47,795 bases of DNA from Microtetraspora glauca (GTDB lineage Bacteria; Actinomycetota; Actinomycetes; Streptomycetales; Streptomycetaceae). A program made the position numbers and the translations under genes. Below the pieces are notes generated by a model. That model made no database searches. It saw nothing but the letters and a program-made list of their open reading frames with translations, and had not been told where the DNA came from. Positions 38,039 through 47,226 of the stretch are shown one piece after another. The stretch spans positions 1 to 47,795 of the forward strand of contig JOFO01000045.1 in the NCBI GenBank assembly GCA_000721275.1, in the 5' to 3' direction. How positions within the stretch are numbered: position 1 is the first letter of the stretch; each line of letters begins with the position of its first letter.

Positions 38039-38859
38039 CGGTGGGCCGCCGCGAGGCGGTCGCGGCCGGGGCGGGCCTGGTGCTCGCCCTGGCCGCCCGG
38101 CCGGCCGCCGCCCGTACCGGGGAGCCCGCCGCCGGGGGCACCCCCCGCCGCCGTACCCTCTTCGTCGCCGGAGACTCCACCGCCGCGCAGAAGTACGCCG
38201 ACGCGGCCCCCGAGACCGGCTGGGGCATGGCCCTGCCGTTCTTCCTGCACCACGGGCTGACCGTCGCCAACCACGCGGTCAACGGCCGCTCCACCAAGAG
38301 CTTCCTCGACGAGGGCCGGCTCGCGCCGATCGCGGACGCCCTCCGCCCCGGCGACGTGCTCCTCGTCCAGTTCGGGCACAACGACGCCAAGAGCACCGAC
38401 GCCGCCCGGTACGCCGCCCCCTGGGGCGCCTACCAGGACAACCTGCGGGTCTTCGTGGAGACGGCCCGCGCCCGGGGCGCCCGGCCGGTGATCGCGACCT
38501 CCGTGGAGCGGCGCCGCTTCGACGCCGCCGGCACCGCGCAGCGCTCGCTCGGCGACTACCCGGCCGCCGCCCGCGCGGTCGCCGCCGCCTCCGGCACCCC
38601 GCTCCTCGACATCGAGGCGCTGTCGCTGGAGCTGTGGCAGCGGCTCGGCCCGGAAGGCACGAAGACGTACTTCAACTGGACCGCCACCGAGCAGGACAAC
38701 ACCCACTTCAACCCGCCCGGCGCGATCGAGGTGGCCCGGCTCGTGGCCCGCGAACTGCTCCGCACCCGGGTCCTCGCCCCGCGCGAGACCCGCCGGCTGG
38801 ACGACCCCGTCCCCGCCGTCCGGATCACCTGGCCCCCGGCCGCCCCATCCGCATCCTGA
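38035..38859 (+). CDS. CE12 rhamnogalacturonan acetylesterase (SGNH/GDSL hydrolase), exported
   Basis: 274 aa. The N-terminus VGRREAVAAGAGLVLALAAR is a twin-Arg-like export signal. Block I GDSTAA supplies the nucleophilic Ser, VQFGHNDAK is block III, and DNTHFN carries the Asp/His pair of CE12. It removes acetyl groups from rhamnogalacturonan so that lyases can act. GTG 38035 overlaps the binding-protein stop; GTG 38041 is an alternative start. Followed after 12 bp by the pectate lyase. Confidence 0.93.
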   Translation: MTVGRREAVAAGAGLVLALAARPAAARTGEPAAGGTPRRRTLFVAGDSTAAQKYADAAPETGWGMALPFFLHHGLTVANHAVNGRSTKSFLDEGRLAPIADALRPGDVLLVQFGHNDAKSTDAARYAAPWGAYQDNLRVFVETARARGARPVIATSVERRRFDAAGTAQRSLGDYPAAARAVAAASGTPLLDIEALSLELWQRLGPEGTKTYFNWTATEQDNTHFNPPGAIEVARLVARELLRTRVLAPRETRRLDDPVPAVRITWPPAAPSAS

Positions 38860-38871
38860 GGAGAACCGCGC

Positions 38872-40167
38872 GTGAACAGAAGCACGAAGCTGGGAGCGGT
38901 GGCCGCCGCCGCCCTCGTCCTCACCGTCACCGCCCCCGCCGCCGGCGCCCACCCCGGCCGGCCGGGCGGACCCGACCCGGCCCGCGCCACCCTCCCCGCC
39001 GGCGACGGCTGGGCGTCCAGCGGCACCGGCACCACCGGCGGCGCCGCCGCCGACGCCTCCCGCGTCTTCACCGTCACCACCTGGGCGGAGCTCCGGGCCG
39101 CGCTCGCCGTCCCCGGCACCGAACCCCGCATCGTGAAGGTCGCCGGCACCCTGGACGCCGTCGAGGACGGCTGCGCCGCCTTCGAGGCGCCCGGCTACGA
39201 CTTCCAGCGGTACCTCGCCGACTACGACCCCGCCGTGTGGGGGTACGAGAACGAGGTCAGCGGCCCGCAGGAGGAGCTGCGCGCCGCCTCCGCCGCCGCC
39301 CAGGGCCAGGCCGTCAAGGTCAAGGTGCCCGCGAACACCACGATCGTCGGCGTCGGCCGGGACGCGGCGATCCTCGGCGGCAGCCTCCAGGTCACCGGCG
39401 TCGACAACGTCGTGATCCGCAACCTGACCCTGGAGAGCCCGCTCGACTGCTTCCCGCAGTGGGACCCGACGGACGGCGCCACCGGCGCCTGGAACTCCGA
39501 GTACGACAGCCTGGTCGTGTACGGCTCCACCCACGTGTGGATCGACCACAACACGTTCACCGACGGCCGGTACCCGGACAGTTCGCTGCCCCGGTACTAC
39601 GGCGAGGTCTACCAGCAGCACGACGGCGAACTGGACGTGGTGCGCGGCGCCGACCTCGTCACCGTCTCGTGGAACGTCTTCACCGACCACGACAAGACGC
39701 TGATGATCGGCAACAGCGACAGCGCGGGCGCCACCGACCGCGGGAAGCTGCGCGTCACCCTGCACCACAACCTCTTCGACGACGTGGTGGAGCGGGCGCC
39801 CCGGGTCCGCTTCGGCCAGGTCGACGCGTACAACAACCACTTCCGGGTGCCGGACACGGGCTACGTGTACAGCCTGGGCATCGGCCTGGAGTCGCAGCTG
39901 TACGCGGAGAAGAACGCCTTCACGCTGGCGCCGGAGGTCCCCGCCGGGCAGATCCTGAAGAAGTGGAAGGACGCGCCCGTCACCACCACCGGCAACTACG
40001 TCAACGGGCGCCCGGTGGACCTGCTGGCCGTCCACAACGAGCAGTTCCCGGCCGAGGCGCTGCGCGGTGACGCCGGCTGGACTCCGGTGCTGCGCACCCG
40101 GGTGGACCACCCGCGGGCCGTGCCCGCCCTCGTCGGCCGCCACGCCGGCGCCGGCCGGCTGCGCTGA
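38872..40167 (+). CDS. PL1 family pectate lyase, secreted
   Basis: 431 aa with a Sec signal (about 1-26, ending AGA). The right-handed beta-helix carries VWIDHNTFTDG, DHDKTLMIGNSD and ERAPRVRFG, where the Arg acts as catalytic base and the Asp residues bind calcium. It cleaves de-esterified homogalacturonan by beta-elimination. GTG 38872 is preceded by GAGGAGAA. Only 12 bp separate it from the CE12 gene. It would act after the CE8 enzyme encoded downstream. Confidence 0.96.
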   Translation: MNRSTKLGAVAAAALVLTVTAPAAGAHPGRPGGPDPARATLPAGDGWASSGTGTTGGAAADASRVFTVTTWAELRAALAVPGTEPRIVKVAGTLDAVEDGCAAFEAPGYDFQRYLADYDPAVWGYENEVSGPQEELRAASAAAQGQAVKVKVPANTTIVGVGRDAAILGGSLQVTGVDNVVIRNLTLESPLDCFPQWDPTDGATGAWNSEYDSLVVYGSTHVWIDHNTFTDGRYPDSSLPRYYGEVYQQHDGELDVVRGADLVTVSWNVFTDHDKTLMIGNSDSAGATDRGKLRVTLHHNLFDDVVERAPRVRFGQVDAYNNHFRVPDTGYVYSLGIGLESQLYAEKNAFTLAPEVPAGQILKKWKDAPVTTTGNYVNGRPVDLLAVHNEQFPAEALRGDAGWTPVLRTRVDHPRAVPALVGRHAGAGRLR

Positions 40168-40169
40168 CG

Positions 40170-40200
40170 CCCGGCCCTCCCCCCCACACCCCGGGCCGGG
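40170..40200 (+). terminator. Hairpin after the pectate lyase gene
   Basis: CCCGGCCC (40170-40177) and GGGCCGGG (40193-40200) form perfect 8-bp arms with a 15-nt loop just after the PL1 stop. It may attenuate read-through into the CE8 gene. Confidence 0.5.
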
Positions 40201-40255
40201 GCGGTGCGCGGCCATCCCCGTCCCGTCGCGCCCACCCCGGCCCGGACTTCTTCTC

Positions 40256-40296
40256 CGGAGAACCCCCGCGCTTCCCGGAGAGAACCCTCCGCTTCC
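40256..40296. repeat. Imperfect 20/21-bp direct repeat before the CE8 gene
   Basis: CGGAGAACCCCCGCGCTTCC (40256-40275) is followed at once by CGGAGAGAACCCTCCGCTTCC (40276-40296). The duplication lies in the 5' untranslated region of the pectin methylesterase gene. Confidence 0.7.
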
Positions 40297-40326
40297 CGAA
40301 CAACCCCTTCGCGAAGGAGCCCCCGC

Positions 40327-41457
40327 ATGCCCTCGCACCACCTCCCGCACCCCCCGTTCGGCCGCCGCGCCTTCCTCGCCGGCACCGGCGCGGCCCTCGC
40401 CGCCCTCGCCCTGCCGGCGGCGCCCGCGCTCGCCTCGGAGCGGCCGGCCGGTCCCTTCGGCCGGTACGGTTCGCCCGCCGCCCGGCTGTCGGACCGGACG
40501 CTGTACGTGCACCCGGGCGGCCTCGGCGACCACACGTCCGTCCAGGCCGCGGTCGGCGCGGCGGACGGCGCCGGCTGGACGCTGGTGCTCGCGCCCGGCA
40601 CGTACCGGGAGACCGTCTCCGTCGGCCCCGCCCGGACCGGCATGACCTGGATCGGGGCGACCGGGGACGCCAGGGACGTCGTCGTCGTGTACGACAACGC
40701 GGCGGGCACGCCGAAGCCGGACGGCTCCGGTACGTACGGCACCAGCGGTTCCGCGACGGTCACCCTCCAGGCGGCGGACTTCACCGCCCACGCCGTCACC
40801 TTCGCCAACGACTTCCTCCGCACCGACCTGCCCGGCAACCCGGGCACGCAGGCGGTGGCGGTGAAGGCGCAGGGCGACCGCTCGGCCTTCTTCCACTGCC
40901 GCTTCCTCGGCCACCAGGACACGCTGTACGCGGACTCGACGTCCCTGGGGGCGTTCGCCCGGCAGTACTACGCGCACTGCTACGCCGAGGGCGACGTGGA
41001 CTTCGTCTTCGGGCGGGCCACGGCCGTCTTCGAGCACTGCCACTTCCGGACGCTGGTCCGCCCGGACCTGGCGGGCGCGCCGTACGGCTTCGTGTTCGCG
41101 CCGTCGACGGCCCGTGCCAACCCGTACGGCTTCCTCGCCTCGCGCTGCCGGGTGACCAGCGAGGCCCCCGACGGGTACTACAAGCTGGCCCGCCCGTGGG
41201 TGCCGGGCTCGGACCCCACGGCGTGGCCTTCGCTGGTGGTGCGGGAGTCGGTGCTGGGTCCGGGGATCGACGCGGTGGCGCCGTACGCGAACATGCGGGA
41301 CGCCCATCCGTGGCAGCGGCAGCGGTTCGCCGAGTACCGCAACAAGGGGCGCGGCGCGGAGGTCACCGTGCCGGAGAACCGGCCGCTGCTCACCCCCGCG
41401 CAGGCGGCGACGGCGACGCGGGCGGCGTACCTGGGCGACTGGACACCCGGCTCCTGA
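40327..41457 (+). CDS. CE8 pectin methylesterase, Tat-exported
   Basis: 376 aa. GRRAFLAGTGAALAALALP is a twin-arginine signal. The beta-helix enzyme keeps the CE8 residues: Gln175 (GTQAVAV), Gln197-Asp198 (GHQDTLY), Asp225 (GDVDFVFG) and Arg in YYKLARPW. It removes methyl esters from homogalacturonan to create substrate for the PL1 lyase. ATG 40327 has GAAGGAG upstream. A possible hairpin and a 160-bp gap separate it from PL1, so it may have a separate promoter. Confidence 0.96.
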   Translation: MPSHHLPHPPFGRRAFLAGTGAALAALALPAAPALASERPAGPFGRYGSPAARLSDRTLYVHPGGLGDHTSVQAAVGAADGAGWTLVLAPGTYRETVSVGPARTGMTWIGATGDARDVVVVYDNAAGTPKPDGSGTYGTSGSATVTLQAADFTAHAVTFANDFLRTDLPGNPGTQAVAVKAQGDRSAFFHCRFLGHQDTLYADSTSLGAFARQYYAHCYAEGDVDFVFGRATAVFEHCHFRTLVRPDLAGAPYGFVFAPSTARANPYGFLASRCRVTSEAPDGYYKLARPWVPGSDPTAWPSLVVRESVLGPGIDAVAPYANMRDAHPWQRQRFAEYRNKGRGAEVTVPENRPLLTPAQAATATRAAYLGDWTPGS

Positions 41458-41581
41458 CGCCGGAATGCCGCTTGAGCGATGAAATACAGAAATCAACCTT
41501 TTTTGCCGTACGGAAGGGGGTTTTCGGCCAAGGTGGCCGGTTAGTCGCGCAGAGACCGCGACGAACCGCATGGAGGGTGCC

Positions 41582-42553
41582 ATGATCGCCCACGAACAGA
41601 TACCGACCGTGCTGGACCACCCCGTCTACGACACCGAGGGCAAGAAGATCGGTGACGCCAAGAGCGTCTACCTCGACGACGCCACCGGCCGTCCCGAATG
41701 GGTCACGGTCAAGACCGGCCTGCTCGGCAACAACGAGACCTTCATCCCGATCAAGGACGCCTCCGTGGTCCAGGACCACCTGGAGGTCCCCTACCCGAAG
41801 GACCGGGTCAAGGGGGCGCCGCACGTGGACGTCGACGACCAGGGGCATCTGGACCAGCGCGAGGAGCAGCGTCTCTACGAGTACTACGGCATCCAGTGGG
41901 ACGACGCCTGGCGGCGGGCCAACGAGCCCGGCGACGAGGGCTGGGCCCACGGCGGCACCGCGGGCACGGCAGGCACCGCGGGCGCGGCCGGCATGGCGGG
42001 TGCCGCCGGGACGGGCCGTACCGGCGACACCACCGACCGGATGGACGACACCACCGGAACCGCCGGCATGGCCGGGACGACCGGCGCCGCGGGCATGACC
42101 GGCCGCACCGGCATGCGGGACGACCTCGGGACCGGCACCGACGACGCGATGACCCGCTCCGAGGAGCAGCTGCACGTCGGCACCGAAGAGGTCGAGACCG
42201 GCCGGGTCCGGCTCCGCAAGTACGTCGTCACCGAGGAGGTCCAGCAGACCGTGCCGGTGCACCGCGAAGAGGTGCGGGTGGTGCGCGAGCCGATCACCGA
42301 GGCCAACCGCGACGAGGCCCTGTCCGGCCCCGAGATCTCGGAGGCCGAGCACGAGGTGACCCTCCACGAGGAGCGCCCGGTCGTCGAGACGCGGGCGGTT
42401 CCGGTGGAGCGGGTCCGCCTGGAGACGGACGACGTGACCGAGGAACGGACGGTCACCGGAGAGGTCCGCAAGGAGCGCATCGAGGTCGAGACGGACGACA
42501 CCGTCGTGGCCGGTGACGACGACGAGCGTGGCGGACCGCGCGGCGGCATGTGA
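41582..42553 (+). CDS. PRC-barrel and DUF2382 domain protein
   Basis: 323 aa, soluble and acidic. Residues about 8-85 are a PRC-barrel (VLDHPVYDTEGKKIGDAKSV, GNNETFIPIKDA). About 125-180 is a Gly/Ala/Thr/Met-rich flexible stretch, and about 190-305 is a DUF2382 domain with repeated VPVHREEVRV/VETRAVPVERV charged beta motifs. Such proteins are often stress-induced in actinobacteria; no precise function is known. ATG 41582 has GGAGG about 5 nt upstream. I see no clean sigma-B-type promoter in the 124-bp gap, which does contain an AT-rich run at 41480-41510. Followed by a strong terminator. Confidence 0.9.
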   Translation: MIAHEQIPTVLDHPVYDTEGKKIGDAKSVYLDDATGRPEWVTVKTGLLGNNETFIPIKDASVVQDHLEVPYPKDRVKGAPHVDVDDQGHLDQREEQRLYEYYGIQWDDAWRRANEPGDEGWAHGGTAGTAGTAGAAGMAGAAGTGRTGDTTDRMDDTTGTAGMAGTTGAAGMTGRTGMRDDLGTGTDDAMTRSEEQLHVGTEEVETGRVRLRKYVVTEEVQQTVPVHREEVRVVREPITEANRDEALSGPEISEAEHEVTLHEERPVVETRAVPVERVRLETDDVTEERTVTGEVRKERIEVETDDTVVAGDDDERGGPRGGM

Positions 42554-42573
42554 CGCCTTCGCCCTCCACGCAC

Positions 42574-42602
42574 CCGAAGGCCGGCCTCGCGCCGGCCTTC
42601 GG
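42574..42602. terminator. Bidirectional terminator, 12-bp perfect arms
   Basis: CCGAAGGCCGGC (42574-42585) and GCCGGCCTTCGG (42591-42602) pair perfectly around a 5-nt loop. It lies between the PRC-barrel gene and the convergent membrane protein gene whose stop is at 42609. Confidence 0.85.
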
Positions 42603-42608
42603 CCGTGG

Positions 42609-43262
42609 TCAGCCGAAGCCGCCGCGCAGGGTGGTCCGGCCGCCGTCGCGGCCGGTGAGGACGACGGTGTACGTGTCGGCGGAGGCGTCCCGGACGCCCT
42701 CCGCGTGGTTGTACTGGGCGGCGAAGGTGTGCGGGCCGGGCGGGACCGCGCGGCCCGGCGCCAGGGTCCAGTTGTAGACGAGGAAGCCGGGTTCCTCCGC
42801 GACCGTGACGGTGAAGTCGCCGGCGGGGCGGGTCTGCCAGTGGCCGGTGCTCGCGACGCCGCCGGTGAGCGCGATCCGCACCTCGACGGCGAGGCCCGTG
42901 ACCTCGGTGTCCGTGGTGACGGCCAGGTCGCTCTGGGCCCACCACCGGTTGCTGCCCGGGTCGACGGTGCCGGTCGCGCGGGCCGCCGGGCCGGGCGCGG
43001 CGGCGACGCCCGCCGGGGGCGCGGGCCGGTCCCGGAGGGCCGTGACGGCGAGGCCGCCGGCGCCGACGACGCCCACGACGGTCGCGGCGACGGCGGCCGT
43101 CACGGTCCAGCGGCGGCGGCCGGGCCGCGGGCCCGCCCACGGGGTGCGGGCGGGCGGCGGCGCGGCCATGCCCCGCTCGACCCGGGCCAGCATCCGGGCC
43201 CGGTCGGGCCGGTGGGCGCGGGCCGCGTCGCGCAGTTCGCCGCGCAGCTCTGTCTCGTCCAT
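42609..43262 (-). CDS. Single-span membrane protein cotranscribed with the ECF sigma factor
   Basis: 217 aa. A charged cytoplasmic N-terminus (about 1-50, ELRGELRDAARAHRPDR), one membrane helix (about 53-77, VTAAVAATVVGVVGAGGLAV) and an extracytoplasmic beta-rich domain with many Thr and Trp. Position and topology fit an anti-sigma factor, but the zinc HxxxCxxC motif is absent, so it would be an atypical one or another regulator. ATG 43262 shares one base with the sigma stop (TGATG), so the two are coupled. Confidence 0.7.
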   Translation of the reverse strand: MDETELRGELRDAARAHRPDRARMLARVERGMAAPPPARTPWAGPRPGRRRWTVTAAVAATVVGVVGAGGLAVTALRDRPAPPAGVAAAPGPAARATGTVDPGSNRWWAQSDLAVTTDTEVTGLAVEVRIALTGGVASTGHWQTRPAGDFTVTVAEEPGFLVYNWTLAPGRAVPPGPHTFAAQYNHAEGVRDASADTYTVVLTGRDGGRTTLRGGFG

Positions 43263-43801
43263 CAGCGTCTCCCCGCGGCGAGTTCGGTGGCGGCCCGGTC
43301 GCCGAGCAGTCTCTGGAGTTCCGCCATGCCCTTGGCGGTCTGGCTCTTGACCGTGCCGACCGACACGCCGAGGGCGAGGGCGGTGTCGCGCTCGGAGAGG
43401 TCGAAGGCGTGGCGGAGGACGACGCAGGCGCGCTTGCGGAACGGCAGGGCGCGCAGCGCGGTCCGTACGTCGAGGACGGCGGGCACGTCCGGGTCCTCGG
43501 TGTGCTCGGGGCGGCGGTCCCAGAAGGCGGCGATCCGGCGGCGTTCGCGGACGGTGCCGCGGATGCGGGTGCGGACCAGGTTGGCGACGACGCCCCGGGC
43601 GTAGGCGGCGGGGTGTTCGGCGGCGCGGACCCGGTCCCAGCGGTGCCAGAGGGCGAGCATGGCGTCGGCGGCGAGGTCGTCGGCGGCGTCGGTCTCGCCG
43701 GTGAGGAGGTGGGCGAGGCGGGCGAGTTCGGCGTAGTGGCGGTCGAAGAAGGCGTGGAACTCGGCGGCGTCCCCCTCCCGCCGGGGGCCGGCGGCGGTCA
43801 C
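43262..43801 (-). CDS. ECF sigma factor, SigE-like family
   Basis: 179 aa. Region 2 (about 14-80, FFDRHYAELARLAHLLTG, AADAMLALWHRWDRV) contacts core polymerase and the -10. Region 4 (about 115-170, LPFRKRACVVLRHAFDLSE, ALGVSVGTVKSQTAKGM) binds the -35. Length is normal for SigE-type ECF factors in actinobacteria, and no C-terminal extension is present. GTG 43801 overlaps the stop of a 27-codon ORF by 4 bp. The coupled downstream membrane protein probably holds the sigma factor inactive. Confidence 0.94.
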   Translation of the reverse strand: MTAAGPRREGDAAEFHAFFDRHYAELARLAHLLTGETDAADDLAADAMLALWHRWDRVRAAEHPAAYARGVVANLVRTRIRGTVRERRRIAAFWDRRPEHTEDPDVPAVLDVRTALRALPFRKRACVVLRHAFDLSERDTALALGVSVGTVKSQTAKGMAELQRLLGDRAATELAAGRR

Positions 43802-43881
43802 GGGCGCCCCGCCGGATCGCGGAACCGGTGGCGGGGCCCGCGGACGGCGGCCGGACCGACGGGCACGTCGTACGCGTCCAT
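43798..43881 (-). CDS. Possible 27-aa leader ORF coupled to the ECF sigma gene
   Basis: ATG 43881 is preceded by GGGGGGA about 8 nt upstream. The ORF reads MDAYDVPVGPAAVRGPRH and nine more residues, then stops with a TGA overlapping the sigma GTG by 4 bp (GTGA). The arrangement suggests that ribosomes finishing the leader restart on the sigma gene. No homology is claimed. It could be chance, but the ribosome site and overlap together favour a translated leader. Confidence 0.5.
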   Translation of the reverse strand: MDAYDVPVGPAAVRGPRHRFRDPAGRP

Positions 43882-43957
43882 GAAGTGTTCCCCCCGGGGT
43901 GCCGTGGCGCCGCCGTGCGCGGGCACGGCGGCGGTGGTCAGCGGCATCCTACGGCCG

Positions 43958-43995
43958 GAGGCCGGGCGGGCCCTTCTGGGGGACCGCCCGGCCTC
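43958..43995 (-). terminator. Terminator after the GH48 gene
   Basis: GAGGCCGGGCGG (43958-43969) and CCGCCCGGCCTC (43984-43995) form perfect 12-bp arms with a 14-nt loop. It is 36 bp past the GH48 stop on the leftward strand and would insulate the sigma operon. Confidence 0.8.
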
Positions 43996-44030
43996 GTCGT
44001 ACGCGGAGCCCGCTCGCGCGGGGCGGGCTG

Positions 44031-46946
44031 TTATTCGAGCAGCTCCGCGTACGAGCCCATGGCCAGGGCGATGTCCGCCTGGGCCCAGAACCGGTGGTAG
44101 GTGAAGACGGGGGCGGCGCCGCCCGCCAGGTACGCCTCGATCTTCGGCCAGGCCGGGTCGTCCTGGTAGAAGGAGCGGATCGAGGCGAAGGTGGAGGCGG
44201 AGTTCACCGCGTCGCCGTTCGGCATCACGCCGGTCCAGCCGGTCGGCACGTGCACCGGGTCGTCGAAGCGGCTGTAGTCGGCGCGGGTCTCCTCCACGGC
44301 GATGCCCAGCGGGTCCTGGTGGTGCTCCCACATGCCGTCGAGGAGGGCCTTGGCGACCCGCTTGGCCTCCGCGTGGCCGGACTTGGCCGCGTAGTAGGTG
44401 AGGGTCTTGGCGTAGGCGGCGGCCACACCGACGTCGTTGGTGTAGTCGGCGACGGTGACGTGCAGGCCGGTGTTGGCGCCGGGGTTCGCCGGGTTCCAGG
44501 TGTCCGGGGCGCCGGACCACTGGAGGGTGGACGGGATGCGGAAGGTGCCGTCGGGGTTGACCGTGGTCTTCGACAGCGCCCAGGTGACCCACTTGTCGAG
44601 GACGGTCTTCGCCTCGGCGTTCCCGGTCTGCTGGTAGTACTCGGCGACCCGCTCCATGGACCACGCCTGGAAGCCGAACCACTGGTTCGACGCCGGGTCG
44701 TGGTAGACGGGCTTCTCGTCGTAGTACATGCCGTAGAAGGTGGGGGTGCCGGCCGGCGGGGTGGCGTAGCGGCCCTGCCAGCTGTTGGTGGCGCCGCCCG
44801 CGATGGCGCCCTCGCTGGACTGGAGCCAGCGGTAGAACTCCAGCTGCCGGTCGAGGCTGGTCGCCCAGTCCGCCTGTCCGGTGGCCGACTTGGGCTTGAG
44901 CGGGGCGTACTCGCTGAGCGCGTAGGCCGCGAGCGGGTTCTGGTAGCCGCTGTGGTTGTGGCTGGAGCCGATCCGCCACGACCAGCCGGCCGAGGTGTCG
45001 ACGGCACCGCCCCAGGCGTAGTACCAGGACATCAGGTAGTGCGCGCTGTCCTTGCCGGTGCCGGCCGGGCAGGCCACCGGGCCGACACAGTTCCCGATCT
45101 TCTTGAAGTACTTGTCGAACATGGCGTACCGCAGGTAGTCGCCCATCTTGGCGGCCTTGCCGATGGTGGCGGCGACCTGGGCGCCCTTGCCCTGCTCCTT
45201 GGCCCACAGGTCGGCCCAGTAGGCGGCCTGGACGGCGCGGGCGTCGGCGTCGGGGGCGTTGGTGAACTTCCACTGCTTGGCGTAGGAGGCGTCCCCGGTG
45301 AAGAGGTCGAGGTAGCCGTTCTTCCCGCCGTAGGTGAAGTTGTCGCAGGTCGGATGGGTGACCGTCTCCCAGACGGACTCCTGCGGGCCGCGCTGGAAGG
45401 TGTTGATGTACGAGGGGCCGGCCGCCGCCGGTCCGGCGGAGCACTTCCCGGGCTCGTTGCCGAAGCCGTAGACGTTGTCGACGTCCTGGATCCAGTGCAT
45501 GCCGTAGATGTCGTCGGTGCCGTAGGCGCTCTTCAGCTCGGCCGCGATCGGGTCGGAGCCGGAGGTGACGCCGGAGTCGAGGCGGGCCGGGTACTGCGAG
45601 GGGAGGTCCCACTCGGGGGCGTAGGTGGCCGGCTTCGAGGCGTTGTAGGAGGAGTTCGTGGGCTGGTCGGCGCGGGTGGGGATCATGAACTTCTCCATGG
45701 TGTCCCACGCGCCGTTGAACTTGGTCCAGTCGCCGGTGATCTTGCCGTACATGGCCTGGAGCCAGATCAGGTAGCTGTACGCCTCCGAGGTCGTCTCGTG
45801 CCCGTGGTCGGGGGCCTCGACGATCAGCGTCTCGACCGAGTGGTACGGGATGCCCTCGGGCGAGAAGTAGCCGTTGGCCGGGTTGGTGATCTTCCCGTAC
45901 AGGTCGAGGAAGCGGGCGTCGTACGTGGAGTCCGCGGCGAGCTGCGTAACCTGGACCTCGGCCTTGGCGTGGCCGGGGGCGGTCGCGGCGAAGACGGCGA
46001 CGCCGGTGCCGGTGGCGCCCGCGGAGACGGTCACCTTCTGGGCGGTGTTCCAGTTCGCCGGGGTGAAGGTGAGGGTGGCCGGGGAGGCCGTCAGGTTCGT
46101 GTTGCCCGAGGCGCGGGCCACCGTGACCGTGACGTTCGCCGCCGGGGCCGTGGACAGCTTCAGGTCGAAGGTGCCGGAGGAGCCCTGGCGGACCGCCAGC
46201 TGCCCGGGGGCGGCGACGAGCGCGGGCCCGGCGGCCACGGTGATGCCGACCGGCGCGGACTCGGCGGAGGCGCCCTGGCTGTCGTACGCCTTCGCGTAGA
46301 GCGAGTGGGCGCCGGCCGCGAGACCGGCCGCGCTGTGGGTGAACGGCGCGGTGGTGTCGGTGCCCAGCAGGGTGGTGTCGCTGTAGAACTCGACCTTGTC
46401 GACGGTGGCGCCGTCGGCCGCGGCGGCCGTGGCGGCGAGCGGGACGGCGGTGCCCTCGGTGTAGACGGCGCCCGCGGCGGGGCTGGTGAGGACGGCGACG
46501 GGCGGCTGGTGGGCGCCGGCGCACCGGGTGCCGTTGACGGCGAAGTCCGCCGGCGCGGCGTTGGTTCCGGTGTAGGTGAACTGACCGCCGGTGGTGACGG
46601 CGGCGCCGGGGGCGACGGTGCCGTTCCAGCCGGCGTTGGTGACCGTGACGTTCTTGCCGGACTGGGACCAGACGCCGTTCCAGCCGTTGGTGAGCTTCTG
46701 GTCACCGGTGTGGGAGTAGGTGAGCGTCCAGCCGTTCAGGGCGGCGGTTCCCCGGTTGGTCAGGGTGAGCTCGGCGGTGAAGCCGGAGCCCCAGTCGTTC
46801 GTCTTGTAGTCGACGCTGCACTGCACGGCGGCGGCCTGCGCGGTGGCGGCGCCGGCGCCGGCGGCCAGGAGGCCGAGGGGGAGGGCGAGCGCGGCGGTCA
46901 GCGCGGTCAGGTGCCGGCGCGGACGGCGTGGTCTCAGGCGTGGCAT
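44031..46946 (-). CDS. CBM2-Ig-GH48 cellulase (reducing-end cellobiohydrolase), secreted
   Basis: 971 aa. Domain order: signal peptide (about 1-39); CBM2 cellulose-binding module (40-142, [20 protein letters not shown]); Ig-like Big_9-type module (147-237, [14 protein letters not shown]); a second beta module (240-330); GH48 catalytic domain (about 336-971). [20 protein letters not shown] contains the proposed general acid Glu, and [16 protein letters not shown] is a GH48 hallmark. It processively releases cellobiose from chain reducing ends outside the cell. ATG 46946 is at the end of a 343-bp gap with two CebR-like boxes, so cellobiose-responsive control is likely. Confidence 0.97.
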   Translation of the reverse strand: MPRLRPRRPRRHLTALTAALALPLGLLAAGAGAATAQAAAVQCSVDYKTNDWGSGFTAELTLTNRGTAALNGWTLTYSHTGDQKLTNGWNGVWSQSGKNVTVTNAGWNGTVAPGAAVTTGGQFTYTGTNAAPADFAVNGTRCAGAHQPPVAVLTSPAAGAVYTEGTAVPLAATAAAADGATVDKVEFYSDTTLLGTDTTAPFTHSAAGLAAGAHSLYAKAYDSQGASAESAPVGITVAAGPALVAAPGQLAVRQGSSGTFDLKLSTAPAANVTVTVARASGNTNLTASPATLTFTPANWNTAQKVTVSAGATGTGVAVFAATAPGHAKAEVQVTQLAADSTYDARFLDLYGKITNPANGYFSPEGIPYHSVETLIVEAPDHGHETTSEAYSYLIWLQAMYGKITGDWTKFNGAWDTMEKFMIPTRADQPTNSSYNASKPATYAPEWDLPSQYPARLDSGVTSGSDPIAAELKSAYGTDDIYGMHWIQDVDNVYGFGNEPGKCSAGPAAAGPSYINTFQRGPQESVWETVTHPTCDNFTYGGKNGYLDLFTGDASYAKQWKFTNAPDADARAVQAAYWADLWAKEQGKGAQVAATIGKAAKMGDYLRYAMFDKYFKKIGNCVGPVACPAGTGKDSAHYLMSWYYAWGGAVDTSAGWSWRIGSSHNHSGYQNPLAAYALSEYAPLKPKSATGQADWATSLDRQLEFYRWLQSSEGAIAGGATNSWQGRYATPPAGTPTFYGMYYDEKPVYHDPASNQWFGFQAWSMERVAEYYQQTGNAEAKTVLDKWVTWALSKTTVNPDGTFRIPSTLQWSGAPDTWNPANPGANTGLHVTVADYTNDVGVAAAYAKTLTYYAAKSGHAEAKRVAKALLDGMWEHHQDPLGIAVEETRADYSRFDDPVHVPTGWTGVMPNGDAVNSASTFASIRSFYQDDPAWPKIEAYLAGGAAPVFTYHRFWAQADIALAMGSYAELLE

Positions 46947-47091
46947 GCGGTGGATCTCCTCGCGGCTCGGGTGGTGGGGGTGTGCGAAGAGCGGCCGTAC
47001 GGGGAGGTGCGGGGCGGTGCTCGCGCGGTGGTCGACCTGCGCGGAGGCGGTGCTCGGCGGTACGGGGAGGGCATGGGAACAAGCCCTGAAC

Positions 47092-47111
47092 CAGTGGGAG
47101 CGCTCCCACTG
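47092..47111. promoter_or_regulatory. CebR-type operator, 20-bp perfect palindrome
   Basis: The core TGGGAGCGCTCCCA (47095-47108) is the known CebR consensus of streptomycetes. Symmetry extends three more bases on each side (CAG/CTG). It is about 146 bp before the GH48 start and 179 bp before the CBM2 gene. Confidence 0.9.
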
Positions 47112-47226
47112 TGCAAGCGTGACGCAACCACGTCAAGATGCGTGAAGAGTCGAAGGCGGGTGCCGAGGAATTTACCCAACTCCTCTTTTCCTTGGCGGCT
47201 GTTGCCGCTACGGTCTGCCCGACCAG

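Noticed and set aside
41458..41581. A sigma-B-like promoter before the PRC-barrel gene
   Set aside because: GTTTT and GGTTAG are present, but spacing and the -10 do not match the GGGTAT-type consensus well enough.
37885..41583. A 1232-aa leftward frame opposite the pectin esterase and lyase genes
   Set aside because: It is the antisense of four well-supported genes, with repetitive Gly/Val/Arg/Ala composition and no domain motifs.
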